DNA of 64,000 nucleotides. It comes from Chryseobacterium arachidis. Its GTDB lineage: Bacteria; Bacteroidota; Bacteroidia; Flavobacteriales; Weeksellaceae. The DNA is taken from assembly GCF_900129245.1 (NCBI RefSeq), contig NZ_FQUT01000001.1:738539-802538 (forward strand), given 5' to 3'. Below, piece by piece: positions 8,790-17,413 of the stretch; position 1 is the stretch's first letter; each line of letters begins with the position of its first letter. A program made the position numbers and the translations under genes. The notes under the pieces are model-generated. The model worked only from the letters and a program-made list of their open reading frames with translations, did not search any database and was not told where the DNA came from.

Positions 8790-9608
8790 TCAGGATTTAG
8801 GATTACAGATTGCCTGTTGAAATTCAAGATATTTGGTTGGGCTAAGATCAATATAATATTTGAAATCTCGTATCAATTGGCTTTGGTCATAGTATCCGCA
8901 TTTGTCAACGATTTCAAACCAATCAACTTTATTTTTTAAAGTGATATTGTGCTGTATAAATTTTACAGCATTTAGAAAGCGTTCATAACGATTGATTTCT
9001 TTAGCTGAATATCCAAGATATTTTTTATGGTAAAGCTGAATGTTTCTTTCCGTATGATTGTGTAGGGCGGCAACAGATTTAATTTTGTCAAGATTTGGAT
9101 TATCCGTAGCCGTCAAACTTTCCAGTACTTGATTTCTGTTTTGAAGATAAGGTTTGCAAAATTTCAGGATAAAATCTATTCTTCTGTCGGTTGTGTGAAT
9201 TTTGCTTAGTTCTTCCCATAAGGCTGTAAAACAATTTTGATTTAATAGAACATCTGGGTTTATTGGTAAATGTTCTGCAATGGAAGCAGCTCCGAAGAAA
9301 CGGTAGAAAGAATCGTCTTTAAAGTTTGCGACCAGAATCTCAGATTTGGGAGGGAGTGAATAATCAAAGGCTTTTTTTATAGGGCCTAAAATTAAACATT
9401 TTTCAACTTCGATCTGTGAATTCTGCTTGGAATGCAGTATTGCCTTGCAGCCAAAATTGAAAATTAAGATTGTTTGATAGGAGGGAAGAAAAGTCTTTGT
9501 GATAAATTCCTCGGATTTGTTTTCCGCAAAATAAAAATGAGAAAAGACTGACTCAAACTCAGCAGGAACGGCAATTCTATAGTTGTTAAATTTATTATCT
9601 TCAATCAT
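8790..9608 (-). CDS. AraC family transcriptional regulator (box A subfamily)
   Basis: 272 residues with an N-terminal sensing domain of unknown ligand and a C-terminal AraC DNA-binding domain (about 185-268) with two helix-turn-helix units; the second reads VDKCGYYDQSQLIRDFKYY and ends SPTKYLEFQQ. It is a close paralogue of the 269-residue protein at 23530; both begin with xYRI(A/S)xPxEFExVFSHFY. It precedes the quinone reductase, whose promoter carries box A, so regulation of that gene is likely. Whether it activates or represses cannot be read, but box A overlaps the -33 zone, typical of class II activation. Confidence 0.88.
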   Translation of the reverse strand: MIEDNKFNNYRIAVPAEFESVFSHFYFAENKSEEFITKTFLPSYQTILIFNFGCKAILHSKQNSQIEVEKCLILGPIKKAFDYSLPPKSEILVANFKDDSFYRFFGAASIAEHLPINPDVLLNQNCFTALWEELSKIHTTDRRIDFILKFCKPYLQNRNQVLESLTATDNPNLDKIKSVAALHNHTERNIQLYHKKYLGYSAKEINRYERFLNAVKFIQHNITLKNKVDWFEIVDKCGYYDQSQLIRDFKYYIDLSPTKYLEFQQAICNPKS

Positions 9609-9782
9609 AGTTATGGACTGTTTAATTAGATGATCAAGTTATGGTATTCTGATGAACATTGAAAAGCTCAGCTAATTGATACAAATATAATTATAAAGAA
9701 TTACAGGAGAATTTGCCAAAGATTTAAATGGAACCGTTCGCCATCTTCTCTATTAAAGTTAATGGCAAACGGAGTTCAAATA

Positions 9783-10080
9783 TTATATAACTGCTTTAAT
9801 TGTTCCGCCTTCTACACGAATAGCTGCTCCATTGGTCGCAGACGCCAAAGGACTTGCATAGTAAGCGACCGTATCAGCAAATTCTTCGACTTTGGCAAAA
9901 CGCTGTATTAAAGAAGTTGGGCGGATATCTTTGAAGAAATCAGCTTCCGCTTCAGCAGAGTTATATTGCTTGCAGCAGTCATATCATTTATGAAACCTTT
10001 CGATACCGCGTGATTTTGTTGGCCCTGGCAAAATAGCGTTTACTGTAACTTCTGTGCTTTTAGTCATTTCAGCCATAAAA
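9783..10080 (-). pseudogene. 3' remnant of a short-chain dehydrogenase
   Basis: Reading on the minus strand from about 10076, SDR C-terminal sequence is recognisable in pieces: MAEMTKSTEVTVNAILPGP and TKSRGIE (in the nitrilase frame), then FINDMTAAS in a second frame, then NSAEAEADFFKDIRPTSL continuing to ASPLASATNGAAIRVEGG, ending at a stop at 9783-9785. At least two frameshifts separate the pieces. The nucleotide-binding half and the Tyr-Lys site are missing. The first piece is now the C-terminus of the nitrilase-like gene at 9984-10850, so a deletion joined the two genes. It is non-functional as a dehydrogenase. Confidence 0.72.
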
Positions 10081-10850
10081 TCGTTAACATTAAGCGGATA
10101 TTCTTTCTTTGCTTGCGCTGTTTTTTTTAAATCTATGGAATGAGTGACAAATTTTCTTTCCGGGGTGGTTGATTCTAACAAATTGCCAGTCATTGGTTCT
10201 ATAATCCAGCCTGTGCCACCCCAATCGAATTCAGCACTTTGTCCTGACCTGTTTGAACTCAAACAGTAGGCTCCCGATATAATTGCTGACGCTCTACCAA
10301 TTATTAACCATTGTTCAACAGAAGATTTCCCCGTTGCTCTGGGACATAACAATAGATCTGCATTTTGTTTTCCATAGTGACGGGCCCTTTCTGTGAACCA
10401 CAGTTCAGTACACATGAGCACACCAATTTTCAAATCATCAAGCTGAACTGTCTCAAAGGAAATATTATCTTCTCTGTCGAACCAGCTTTCTTCCCAAAAA
10501 TGATCTTCTTCCGGAAAAAGGGCTTTGGTATGAATTTTCCGATGGCCTTTTCCCTTTTGAAAAACAAATGCCGTATTGTAAAATTTTGTACCAACAGTCT
10601 CGGGAGCAGAATAAACAATATACTTAGTCTCGAGCTTTTCTACTTCCTTAAGCCAAAGCTGATGTTGTTCTACACTTTTTTGCTGTACATCTTCTGAGAC
10701 CTCTTTGCTATTAACAAACCATGAATAAAAAGGCATTTCAGGTAAGAGTAATAAATCTGTCTTATTTTGGTTGAGATAAATTTGGAGTTCTCGCCAGTCT
10801 TCTAAAAATTCCTTTCTGTCATTACTGAGTTCACATACCGTAACATTCAT
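9984..10850 (-). CDS. carbon-nitrogen hydrolase (nitrilase superfamily) with an SDR-derived tail
   Basis: 288 residues. The first about 258 are a nitrilase-superfamily hydrolase with the Glu-Lys-Cys triad visible as E38 (LLLPEMPF), K109 (IHTKALF) and C147 (GVLMCTELWF). Members cleave amides or nitriles; the substrate is unknown. From about 10077 onward the last 30 residues (MAEMTKSTEVTVNAILPGP and after) match the interior of a short-chain dehydrogenase rather than a nitrilase, so the natural C-terminus was replaced by a deletion fusion. The core ends around AQAKKEYPLNV, a normal place for the family to end, so activity may survive. It follows the SDR at 10943-11692 on the same strand. Confidence 0.8.
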   Translation of the reverse strand: MNVTVCELSNDRKEFLEDWRELQIYLNQNKTDLLLLPEMPFYSWFVNSKEVSEDVQQKSVEQHQLWLKEVEKLETKYIVYSAPETVGTKFYNTAFVFQKGKGHRKIHTKALFPEEDHFWEESWFDREDNISFETVQLDDLKIGVLMCTELWFTERARHYGKQNADLLLCPRATGKSSVEQWLIIGRASAIISGAYCLSSNRSGQSAEFDWGGTGWIIEPMTGNLLESTTPERKFVTHSIDLKKTAQAKKEYPLNVNDFMAEMTKSTEVTVNAILPGPTKSRGIERFHK

Positions 10851-10889
10851 ACTTAATTATTTTTAATAATATACAATGGACTATTTAAA

Positions 10890-10925
10890 CAACAGGACAA
10901 AGTTTGAAAACCTTGTCCTGTTTTA
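10890..10925. terminator. hairpin between the nitrilase-like gene and the upstream SDR
   Basis: ACAGGACAA (10892-10900) pairs with TTGTCCTGT (10913-10921) and is followed by TTTA. It probably ends the SDR transcript or attenuates read-through into the nitrilase-like gene. Confidence 0.55.
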
Positions 10926-10942
10926 TATTGTTTCAAAATCAA

Positions 10943-11692
10943 TTATGCAGAAATACCGCCATCAATTTTAAAGCTGCTGCCTGTGATGTATCCTGCTTCA
11001 TCACCCGCTAGGAAATTAACCAAAGATGCTACTTCCTCTGGAAGGGCAAAGCGCTTTAATGGAATGGATTCCATAAGATACTGGCGTATATTTTCATCAG
11101 CATTAATAAGCATATCTGTTTCCGTAGCTCCCGGCTCTACACTGTTCACTGTAATTTTTCTGGGCGCGAGATCCCAGGCAAGACCTCGGGTATAAGCAGA
11201 AACAGCGGCTTTTGTGGCTATGTAATCAGACATACCCGGACTGCCAATCCTGATTCCACCAACCGAGGCAATGTTGATGATTCTTCCACCGTCAGGCATA
11301 TATTTCTGTGCAGTTCTAACGGCTTCGGCAACAGAACGAATATTTACATCGATCTGGTTATTGTATGCTTCTGCTCTTTCGCTTGCAGTTTCAATTGGAC
11401 CGTTTACGGCTACAGCAGCATTATTGACCAGTATATCGATCCTACCAAATGCTGCTACAGCTTCTTCGATGGCACTTTCTACAGCTCCTTGAATTGCTCC
11501 ATTAGCTTTTATGGCTACTGCTTTTCCTCCGGCCTCAACAATATCAGATACGATTTGCTGAGCGTTGCTTTCTGAGTTTAAATAAGTGAAGGCAACCATT
11601 GCGCCTTCTTTTGCAAGGCGTTCTACAATTGCTTTTCCCATTCCGCGAGTTCCTCCGGTAACGAAGGCTGCTTTTTCTTTTAATTTTGACAT
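10943..11692 (-). CDS. short-chain dehydrogenase/reductase, FabG-like
   Basis: 249 residues, classical SDR: TGGTRGMG 12-19, NNAA 90-93 (Ala in place of Gly), S143, Y157 and K161, C-terminal IDGG. The catalytic set is intact. It resembles 3-oxoacyl-ACP-reductase-like enzymes that reduce various carbonyls with NADPH. It lies 106 bases downstream of the MDR reductase on the same strand and may be read with it under the HxlR gene at 12871. Substrate unknown. Confidence 0.86.
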   Translation of the reverse strand: MSKLKEKAAFVTGGTRGMGKAIVERLAKEGAMVAFTYLNSESNAQQIVSDIVEAGGKAVAIKANGAIQGAVESAIEEAVAAFGRIDILVNNAAVAVNGPIETASERAEAYNNQIDVNIRSVAEAVRTAQKYMPDGGRIINIASVGGIRIGSPGMSDYIATKAAVSAYTRGLAWDLAPRKITVNSVEPGATETDMLINADENIRQYLMESIPLKRFALPEEVASLVNFLAGDEAGYITGSSFKIDGGISA

Positions 11693-11798
11693 TTTATTTA
11701 AATTTTATTGTAAGTTCGTTAATATCAGTTTATAGATAATCTAATGCTTGTAACATTGAATATGTACAATTTCTAAGACTTTCATTAAAGCTTTATTG

Positions 11799-12755
11799 TT
11801 ACGGATTGACGATAATTTTACCTGCAGTGTGATTTTTTTCAAGTTCTGTATGAGCCTGTGCTATTTCTTCAAGTTTAAACTTCTTGGAAACATGTGATTT
11901 TACTAAACCTTCTTTCATTAATCCTGCAATGGCGGTCATATCTTTCCCGTTTGAAACAACAGCATTGTAATAGGCATGCACATCTAATTCTTTAGCACGC
12001 TTTTCCCATTCGCTTCCCTCAATGTGAGACCATAGGCTTAATAATGTACCTCCTTTTTTCACTATACTAAGGGTTTTTTGGATATGCTCATCCCGCAATC
12101 CTTCAATAACATAGTCTACCGGTTCGGTTACCTTTAGGAAGTCAGTCTTTTGATAATCGACAAATTCATCTGCGCCGAGGCTCATCACCAAATCCTTTTT
12201 TGATCCGGAAGCTACAGCAATAACATAAGCACCAAAATATTTGGCAAACTGCACTGCAAAATGCCCCACACCGCCACCTGCTGCGGTTATAAGTACACGA
12301 TCACCCATTTTTATAGGATTTTTAATGAGCGGCTGCCAGGTAGTTAATGCTGCCATGCCTGCAGCAGCAGCTTCATCATGGGAGATATTATCAGGTTTTA
12401 TTGTAATATCAGCTATGTTGGCAACTACATATTCTGCATAAGCTTTAGCGTGTCCGGCTGTTGTAAAAGTTGGGAAATTGAGTAGACCAAACACCTCATC
12501 ACCAACAGTAAATGTGCTGACATTGTTTCCTACAGTTTCAATGACACCCGAAATATCCCAACCCAATATTTTGGGGGTTTCATTGTTAAATATGTAGTCT
12601 AATGCAGGGTTTTGCCGGGCATATATATCTGTGGGATTAATGCTTATTGCATGTACTCTGATGAGCACCTCATCATCATTGGGTGTTGGAATAGGGAGCT
12701 CTACCATTGATAATTGGTCAACATCTCCCTGTTTTTTTAGTATGACTGCTTTCAT
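11799..12755 (-). CDS. NADP-dependent oxidoreductase, MDR quinone-reductase type
   Basis: 318 residues, medium-chain reductase of the zinc-free quinone oxidoreductase branch: GroES-like N-terminal domain, Rossmann domain with AAGGGVG at 158-164, and a C-terminal GKIIVNP ending typical of the group. No structural zinc Cys cluster is visible. Such enzymes reduce quinones or enones with NADPH. It is divergent from the HxlR regulator at 12871, and the intervening region has back-to-back -7 elements in a perfect inverted repeat, so redox- or electrophile-responsive control by that regulator is likely. It is related in sequence to the MDR gene at 61527. Confidence 0.88.
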   Translation of the reverse strand: MKAVILKKQGDVDQLSMVELPIPTPNDDEVLIRVHAISINPTDIYARQNPALDYIFNNETPKILGWDISGVIETVGNNVSTFTVGDEVFGLLNFPTFTTAGHAKAYAEYVVANIADITIKPDNISHDEAAAAGMAALTTWQPLIKNPIKMGDRVLITAAGGGVGHFAVQFAKYFGAYVIAVASGSKKDLVMSLGADEFVDYQKTDFLKVTEPVDYVIEGLRDEHIQKTLSIVKKGGTLLSLWSHIEGSEWEKRAKELDVHAYYNAVVSNGKDMTAIAGLMKEGLVKSHVSKKFKLEEIAQAHTELEKNHTAGKIIVNP

Positions 12756-12829
12756 TTGAATGATTATATAATATTGTTGAGAATGTGATAAATTTTTTAA
12801 AATTTTGATCTTTATCTCAATTTCTTATG

Positions 12830-12859
12830 CAAAGTTATAAGCAATTAGGTATAACTTTG
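12830..12859. promoter_or_regulatory. divergent promoters inside a perfect inverted repeat
   Basis: CAAAGTTATA (12830-12839) and TATAACTTTG (12850-12859) form a perfect 10-bp inverted repeat with a 10-base spacer. Each arm holds a -7 element (TAACTTTG), one facing the MDR gene and one facing the HxlR gene. An HxlR dimer could cover both. Confidence 0.7.
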
Positions 12860-12870
12860 TAACCAGTATC

Positions 12871-13305
12871 ATGGCTGATACTCGGGAGCAAAAAATGGAA
12901 GTCTTGAATGAAGGCAAAATTTGCGCTGATAACCGAATAGTAAAGAATAAGGATATGAAAGAATGTGTAAAAACAACAATTGATGCTCAGGATATTAAAG
13001 CATTGCAGGATACAATTTATGTGATCGGAGGTAAGTGGAAACTGCCTATAATTTACTCAATATGTAATGGTAATAAGCGTTTCAGTGATATCGAAAAGAG
13101 TATTCCCACAATTACCAAACGAATGTTATCACTAAATTTAAAGGAGCTGGAAGCCAATAAACTGATCACACGTAAAGTTGATATAGATTTCCCATCAATT
13201 ATAGAATATGAGTTTACAGAGTATGCAAAGGAATATGGAGCTTTAATTACCGATATGATCGAGTGGGGAAAGAAGCATAAAAGACTGATAACCGATAAAA
13301 GTTAG
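12871..13305 (+). CDS. HxlR family transcriptional regulator
   Basis: 144 residues with a winged-helix HxlR domain: IYVIGGKWKLPIIYSICNG, FSDIEKSIPTITKRML (recognition helix region) and the wing before YEFTEYAKEYG. A cysteine (C32) just before the domain, in MKECVKTT, fits the redox- or electrophile-sensing Cys of some HxlR/HypR proteins. The ATG at 12871 lies only about 12 bases after the -7 element, so the transcript would be nearly leaderless; starts at 12895 or 12955 are alternatives. It is divergent from the MDR reductase and probably controls it. Confidence 0.87.
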   Translation: MADTREQKMEVLNEGKICADNRIVKNKDMKECVKTTIDAQDIKALQDTIYVIGGKWKLPIIYSICNGNKRFSDIEKSIPTITKRMLSLNLKELEANKLITRKVDIDFPSIIEYEFTEYAKEYGALITDMIEWGKKHKRLITDKS

Positions 13306-13394
13306 GTTCAAATAATGATTTTAAAAGTGTAAATCTGAACGAAGTAACCTTTTAGATTACTTCTTTCAGATCTACAGTCGGTTGATCATTCTAA

Positions 13395-14357
13395 TCAACC
13401 CCGTACAGTATTCAACAGATCGTGCGGATACCCCAAACTAATGGAGCTTAAGGCATCTAAATGTGCTAATTCTTCAGCTGTCAAATTGATTTCAGCAGCT
13501 TTAATGCTTTGCCCAAATTGATTGATATTTCGTGCTCCAAGCAAGGGAAATGCATTCTTGGATAAAGTCCATGCAAATGTAATTTGGCCAGGCGTAGCTT
13601 CATATTTTTCTGCAATTGCTACCAGTCCATCAATGATCAGTTTGGTTTTTTCGTCTTCCGAATATTCAGCGTCAGTAGAATGACTGATGCGCCCTGCTTC
13701 TCCCTTTCTGTATTTTGCGGTAAGCAGTCCGCCTGCAAGAGGTGAGTATATCATCACACCAAGACCAAATTCTTTTGCCATCGGGATCAGTTCACGGTCT
13801 GCTGTACGCTGCAATAAATTATACTCAACTTGCAATGCAGAAAGTTTTATTAATGATGCAATGGATGATGCCTTCCATGCCGGAAAATTCGTCAGTCCCG
13901 CATACAGTATTTTTCCTTCGCGGATCAGATCCTGTAGTCCAATGGCTATTTCTTCAAAAGGAGTTACCCAGTCATCATAATGAGGCATATAAATATCAAT
14001 ATAATCTGTCTTCAGCCTTTTCAGACTCTTTTCAACAGCCAGCCGCATAGACTTGCGGTTATTGCCAAAATTACTGATGGCCGGGCTGGGGTCACTGCTT
14101 CTGGTGTATTTTGAGCAGATAATAAAATTGCTCCGCTGACCTTGCATAAAATTACCCACGATTTCTTCCGCTTCTCCAAATTGGTAAACATCCGAAATAT
14201 CGATAAAATTACCACCATCCTCTGCGTAAGCTTTTAGAATCTTTTCTGATTCCTGCTGGTCTGCACCATAGCCTTTTCTTGTTCCAAAGTTGGCAGCTCC
14301 CAATATTATTTCACTGGCATAAAGCCCGGTTTTTGATCCAAATAACTTGTATTTCAT
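13395..14357 (-). CDS. aldo/keto reductase
   Basis: 320 residues from ATG 14357 (MKYKLFGSKTG). An ATG further upstream at 14381 lies inside the promoter, so it is rejected. The AKR tetrad is visible: D53, Y58 (DVYQFG), K83 (CSKYTR) and H126 (YMPHYDDW). The fold is a TIM barrel using NADPH to reduce aldehydes and ketones. C-terminal SPLAGGLLTAKY and LLGARNINQ segments fit cofactor binding. It is divergent from the HxlR gene at 14461 and likely controlled by it. Confidence 0.9.
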   Translation of the reverse strand: MKYKLFGSKTGLYASEIILGAANFGTRKGYGADQQESEKILKAYAEDGGNFIDISDVYQFGEAEEIVGNFMQGQRSNFIICSKYTRSSDPSPAISNFGNNRKSMRLAVEKSLKRLKTDYIDIYMPHYDDWVTPFEEIAIGLQDLIREGKILYAGLTNFPAWKASSIASLIKLSALQVEYNLLQRTADRELIPMAKEFGLGVMIYSPLAGGLLTAKYRKGEAGRISHSTDAEYSEDEKTKLIIDGLVAIAEKYEATPGQITFAWTLSKNAFPLLGARNINQFGQSIKAAEINLTAEELAHLDALSSISLGYPHDLLNTVRG

Positions 14358-14369
14358 ATTTTTACATTT

Positions 14370-14386
14370 ACTTTGCAGCAAAGTTA
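14370..14386. promoter_or_regulatory. palindromic promoter/operator between the aldo/keto reductase and HxlR genes
   Basis: ACTTTGC-A-GCAAAGT at 14370-14384 is a perfect palindrome. The minus strand holds TAACTTTG (14386-14379), a -7 element about 14 bases before the AKR start. It is a plausible HxlR target. Confidence 0.6.
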
Positions 14387-14460
14387 GTTGTAGAAAGCAG
14401 CTATGTCAATTACGGACAAATTTATCTATACCAATTTTTTAGCTACAAAATAAATAAGCG

Positions 14461-14802
14461 ATGTACGAAAAAAAGCTTCCGGTCAATTTGGATTGCGGTT
14501 TACATCTTTTCCTGCAGGTGGTTCAGGGAAAATGGAAAATAAGTTTACTCTGGGCGATACATTCAGGAATTAAACGTCCTGGTGAACTCCAGCGGAAAAT
14601 ACCTAATGCCTCCCGGCGTGTACTTGACGCGCAGCTGAACCAATTGATGGAACACGGCTTAATCAAGAAAGTCGTTTACGATGAGCTTCCCCTGAAAGTA
14701 GAGTATGAACTTACCGAGTTGGGCGAAAGCCTGATACCTGTTATCAAGTTAACTGCACAATGGGGTGAGGATCACAGAAATGAATTGGAGCAACTGTTTT
14801 AA
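14461..14802 (+). CDS. HxlR family transcriptional regulator
   Basis: 113 residues: short N-terminus with C12, then VVQGKWKISLLWAIHSG, PGELQRKIPNASRRVLDAQL (recognition helix) and the wing ending VEYELTELGESL. This is a typical stand-alone winged-helix HxlR protein. It is divergent from the aldo/keto reductase, with the palindromic promoter between them, which suggests it regulates that gene and itself. Confidence 0.88.
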   Translation: MYEKKLPVNLDCGLHLFLQVVQGKWKISLLWAIHSGIKRPGELQRKIPNASRRVLDAQLNQLMEHGLIKKVVYDELPLKVEYELTELGESLIPVIKLTAQWGEDHRNELEQLF

Positions 14803-14992
14803 GTTTTGCCAGAAAGCTTATTTTCGTAATAATCAGTAATGTCGGAATGTAACAATCAGCACATATCGCCATGGATTGAAATTAGAAACCCAACTGCCGG
14901 AACGTCCTGATTAACCTGGATATTATTAAAAATTAATATTATTTTTTATACCACAGACTTGTTATAGACCGTTCTTTGGCAACTTCCTGTCA

Positions 14993-15829
14993 TTAAAAAT
15001 CTGTTGATTTTGTAAGCATTTCCCACTGCTGATAATCAGATTTAAGCAGATTGAGTTTTGTCAACGCACGCGAATATGCATCACTGCCCAAAAGTAAATA
15101 GAGCGGAGGTTGCTGCATCTCGGTGATTTCCATCATCACTTTTGCTGCCTTTAGGGGATCTCCTTTTTGGCTGCCACTTAATGCAGCAAAACGGTCATTC
15201 AGATTGTGGATATGGGAATAGGCTTCAATTCTATTTTCTGCCAGAACAAGAGAGTCGGGGTTGTTAAAATTTGTACGAAAGGCACCCGGAGCAATCAGTG
15301 TTACTTTAATACCGAGTGCTTTGACATCATCAGCCAATACTTCTGTAAGACCGATCACGGCATGTTTAGCAGCACCATATATCGACCAGCCTGCAGAGGG
15401 AGCAATGCCTGCAATGGATGAAATGTTAATGATATGCCCAGATGATTGTTTTCTCATGATCGGTACTACATGACGGATCACGTTGATCGTTCCGAATACG
15501 TTAATATCGAAACTGTCTCGGGTTTCTCTGTCGCTGAGTTCTTCTATAGTTCCTCCGATCCCGTACCCTGCATTATTCACCACAACATCTATGCTCCCAA
15601 ATTTTTCATATGCTTTTTGTACTCCGGTTGAAACACTGTTCTCATTGGCCAGATCTACCTTTAACGGCAATAGATTATCGGTATACTTTTTACCGATAGC
15701 ATCAATGAGCACTTCCGTATTACGGGATGTGGCAGCTACGCTATGACCAGCTTTTAATAACTGTTTAGCTAAAGTGAGGCCAAGACCTTTTGAAGCTCCG
15801 GTAATGAACCATGTTTTTTGATTTTGCAT
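14993..15829 (-). CDS. short-chain dehydrogenase/reductase
   Basis: 278 residues, classical SDR: TGASKGLG 10-17, NNAG 85-88, S138, Y151 and K155. The about 30-residue C-terminal extension after the core is typical of SDRs annotated as oxidoreductase/short-chain alcohol dehydrogenase in Chryseobacterium. On the minus strand a -7 element TAACTTTG lies at about 15857-15850. It follows the AraC regulator at 15908 on the same strand, 78 bases away, and is probably its target. Confidence 0.87.
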   Translation of the reverse strand: MQNQKTWFITGASKGLGLTLAKQLLKAGHSVAATSRNTEVLIDAIGKKYTDNLLPLKVDLANENSVSTGVQKAYEKFGSIDVVVNNAGYGIGGTIEELSDRETRDSFDINVFGTINVIRHVVPIMRKQSSGHIINISSIAGIAPSAGWSIYGAAKHAVIGLTEVLADDVKALGIKVTLIAPGAFRTNFNNPDSLVLAENRIEAYSHIHNLNDRFAALSGSQKGDPLKAAKVMMEITEMQQPPLYLLLGSDAYSRALTKLNLLKSDYQQWEMLTKSTDF

Positions 15830-15907
15830 TTTGTCTGATTTTATGATGCAAAGTTAGACAGAAGGATATTCTGCGATTAACTCAAATCAAACCGTTACTA
15901 TCAAAAT

Positions 15908-16807
15908 TCAAACATTGCGGACAGAAGTAGGTGTAGCATTGGTCTGTTTCTTAAAAAAATAAGTAAAATGCGAGGGATGGGCGAAGCCAAGGCAATAACT
16001 GATATCAGCGATATTCCAATCCGTATGTTTGAGCAGAGCGGTGGCCTCCGCAGTTATCCTCTGTGAAATATGTTCCGTTGTAGTTTTTCCGGTTGTAAGC
16101 TTTACTGCCCTGTTGAGGTGGTTGACATGTACTGCAAGCTTTTCTGCGAAATCAGCTGGCGAACGCATTTCAAGACACTGTGCAATTGATTCAATCGGAA
16201 ACTGGCGTTCCAGCATTTCAGTAAAAATAGAGGTGATGCGGGCATTGGCGTCTGGATGCTCGAATAAATTTTCACAAGGCTGCATTTTCATTGTATAATG
16301 AAGCAGTTCGAACACTTGATTTCTGAGCAGGTTATATTTAAACCGATAATCGGAAGTAGCTTCATTCAGCATCTTTTCAAAAAGCAATTCCACATCCTTA
16401 TCCTGATTGTTATTTAAAGGATACACATGCTGATGACCTCTTTGAAACATGGTCATATCCTGAATTCCGTTCCGTAAATATTCCAGATAAAAAGATTCTT
16501 TAAACAAACAAAAATATCCCGCCGAGTCATGATCGAGCCGTTCAAAACGGTAGGGAACTGCTGGATTAAAGAAAATAAGTGTACTACCGGTCAGTTCAAT
16601 GCTTTTATCCGCATAATGACAGCGGTGCCTGCCACGGATCAGCATGATCTTAAAGAAATCATAACGAGCATATGGTGCGGGAGAAGTTCCGCCATTACTG
16701 TCCGCCAGCCGAAAAACGTTGAACTCTCCGGCTCCCAGCGGTGGGATCGGTGGTGTATCATGAAACTTATGGGCATAAAATGCCGCTAAACTTTTCTTAT
16801 CTGGCAT
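15908..16807 (-). CDS. AraC family transcriptional regulator
   Basis: 299 residues: N-terminal cupin-like sensing domain (FFKIMLIRGRHRCHYAD, then LIFFNPAVPYRFE) and C-terminal AraC domain with the second helix-turn-helix WNIADISYCLGFAHPSHFTYFFKKQTN. A -7 element TAGCTTTG at 16819-16812 ends 4 bases before the ATG at 16807, so transcription would start at the ATG itself (leaderless). It precedes the SDR at 14993 and is the likely regulator of it. Confidence 0.88.
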   Translation of the reverse strand: MPDKKSLAAFYAHKFHDTPPIPPLGAGEFNVFRLADSNGGTSPAPYARYDFFKIMLIRGRHRCHYADKSIELTGSTLIFFNPAVPYRFERLDHDSAGYFCLFKESFYLEYLRNGIQDMTMFQRGHQHVYPLNNNQDKDVELLFEKMLNEATSDYRFKYNLLRNQVFELLHYTMKMQPCENLFEHPDANARITSIFTEMLERQFPIESIAQCLEMRSPADFAEKLAVHVNHLNRAVKLTTGKTTTEHISQRITAEATALLKHTDWNIADISYCLGFAHPSHFTYFFKKQTNATPTSVRNV

Positions 16808-16970
16808 ATCGCAAAGCTAGCTAATCTATAGCAAACTGACATAATTTTGTAGTAAGCGCCTTTAGAAGCTTAGCTAATTTAGTGGAGGAAGATGGCTGTA
16901 GTCTAACATCAGATAATGATTTGGCGATATTTTGGATAATCCTTTCGCTGGAAAATTAAAATATCAAGAT

Positions 16971-17297
16971 TTAATTTACAAATTCTTCGCCCCATTTGAA
17001 GAGCTCTGTAAGACTGGGTTCCAGCTTTCTTCCTTTTTCTGTGAGTGTATACTGCACTGTTGGGGGTACAGTGGCAAAAACCTCCCGGATAACAATTCCA
17101 TTTTCTTCCATATTCTTTAATTCTTTCACCAGCATTCGGGTATTGATATTGGTAACTAATTTTTGAAGCTCGTTGAATCTTTTGGTACCGTGAAGAAGAG
17201 CAAAAATGATTGACATTGACCATTTCCCTCCAATTATATCCAAAATTTCCTGGATCACACACTTACCTAAAATTTTTTCAGAATTTTTTTTGCTCAT
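16971..17297 (-). CDS. HxlR family transcriptional regulator
   Basis: 108 residues, HxlR winged-helix domain: C13 near the N-terminus, ILDIIGGKWSMSIIFALL, FNELQKLVTNINTRMLVKEL and the wing before YTLTEKGRKL. It is divergent from the SDR at 17414. The intergenic region has a perfect 12-bp inverted repeat (17336-17373), the best operator candidate among the three HxlR loci in this window. Confidence 0.88.
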   Translation of the reverse strand: MSKKNSEKILGKCVIQEILDIIGGKWSMSIIFALLHGTKRFNELQKLVTNINTRMLVKELKNMEENGIVIREVFATVPPTVQYTLTEKGRKLEPSLTELFKWGEEFVN

Positions 17298-17335
17298 AAC
17301 GTTTTGATTTGCTGTAAGGCTGTACTTTTTGGTAT

Positions 17336-17373
17336 TACTTTACATTTATGTAACTACTTTCAAATGTAAAGTA
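17336..17373. promoter_or_regulatory. perfect inverted repeat, probable HxlR operator
   Basis: TACTTTACATTT (17336-17347) and AAATGTAAAGTA (17362-17373), exact complements with a 14-base spacer, lie between the divergent HxlR and SDR starts. Confidence 0.7.
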
Positions 17374-17413
17374 TTGGGTTTAGATTTGCAACATAATATT
17401 TCAATTTAACATT

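Noticed and set aside
9734..9772. imperfect inverted repeat CCGTTCGCCAT / ATGGCAAACGG
   Set aside because: One mismatch, a long loop and no T run; a terminator or operator role is not supported well enough.
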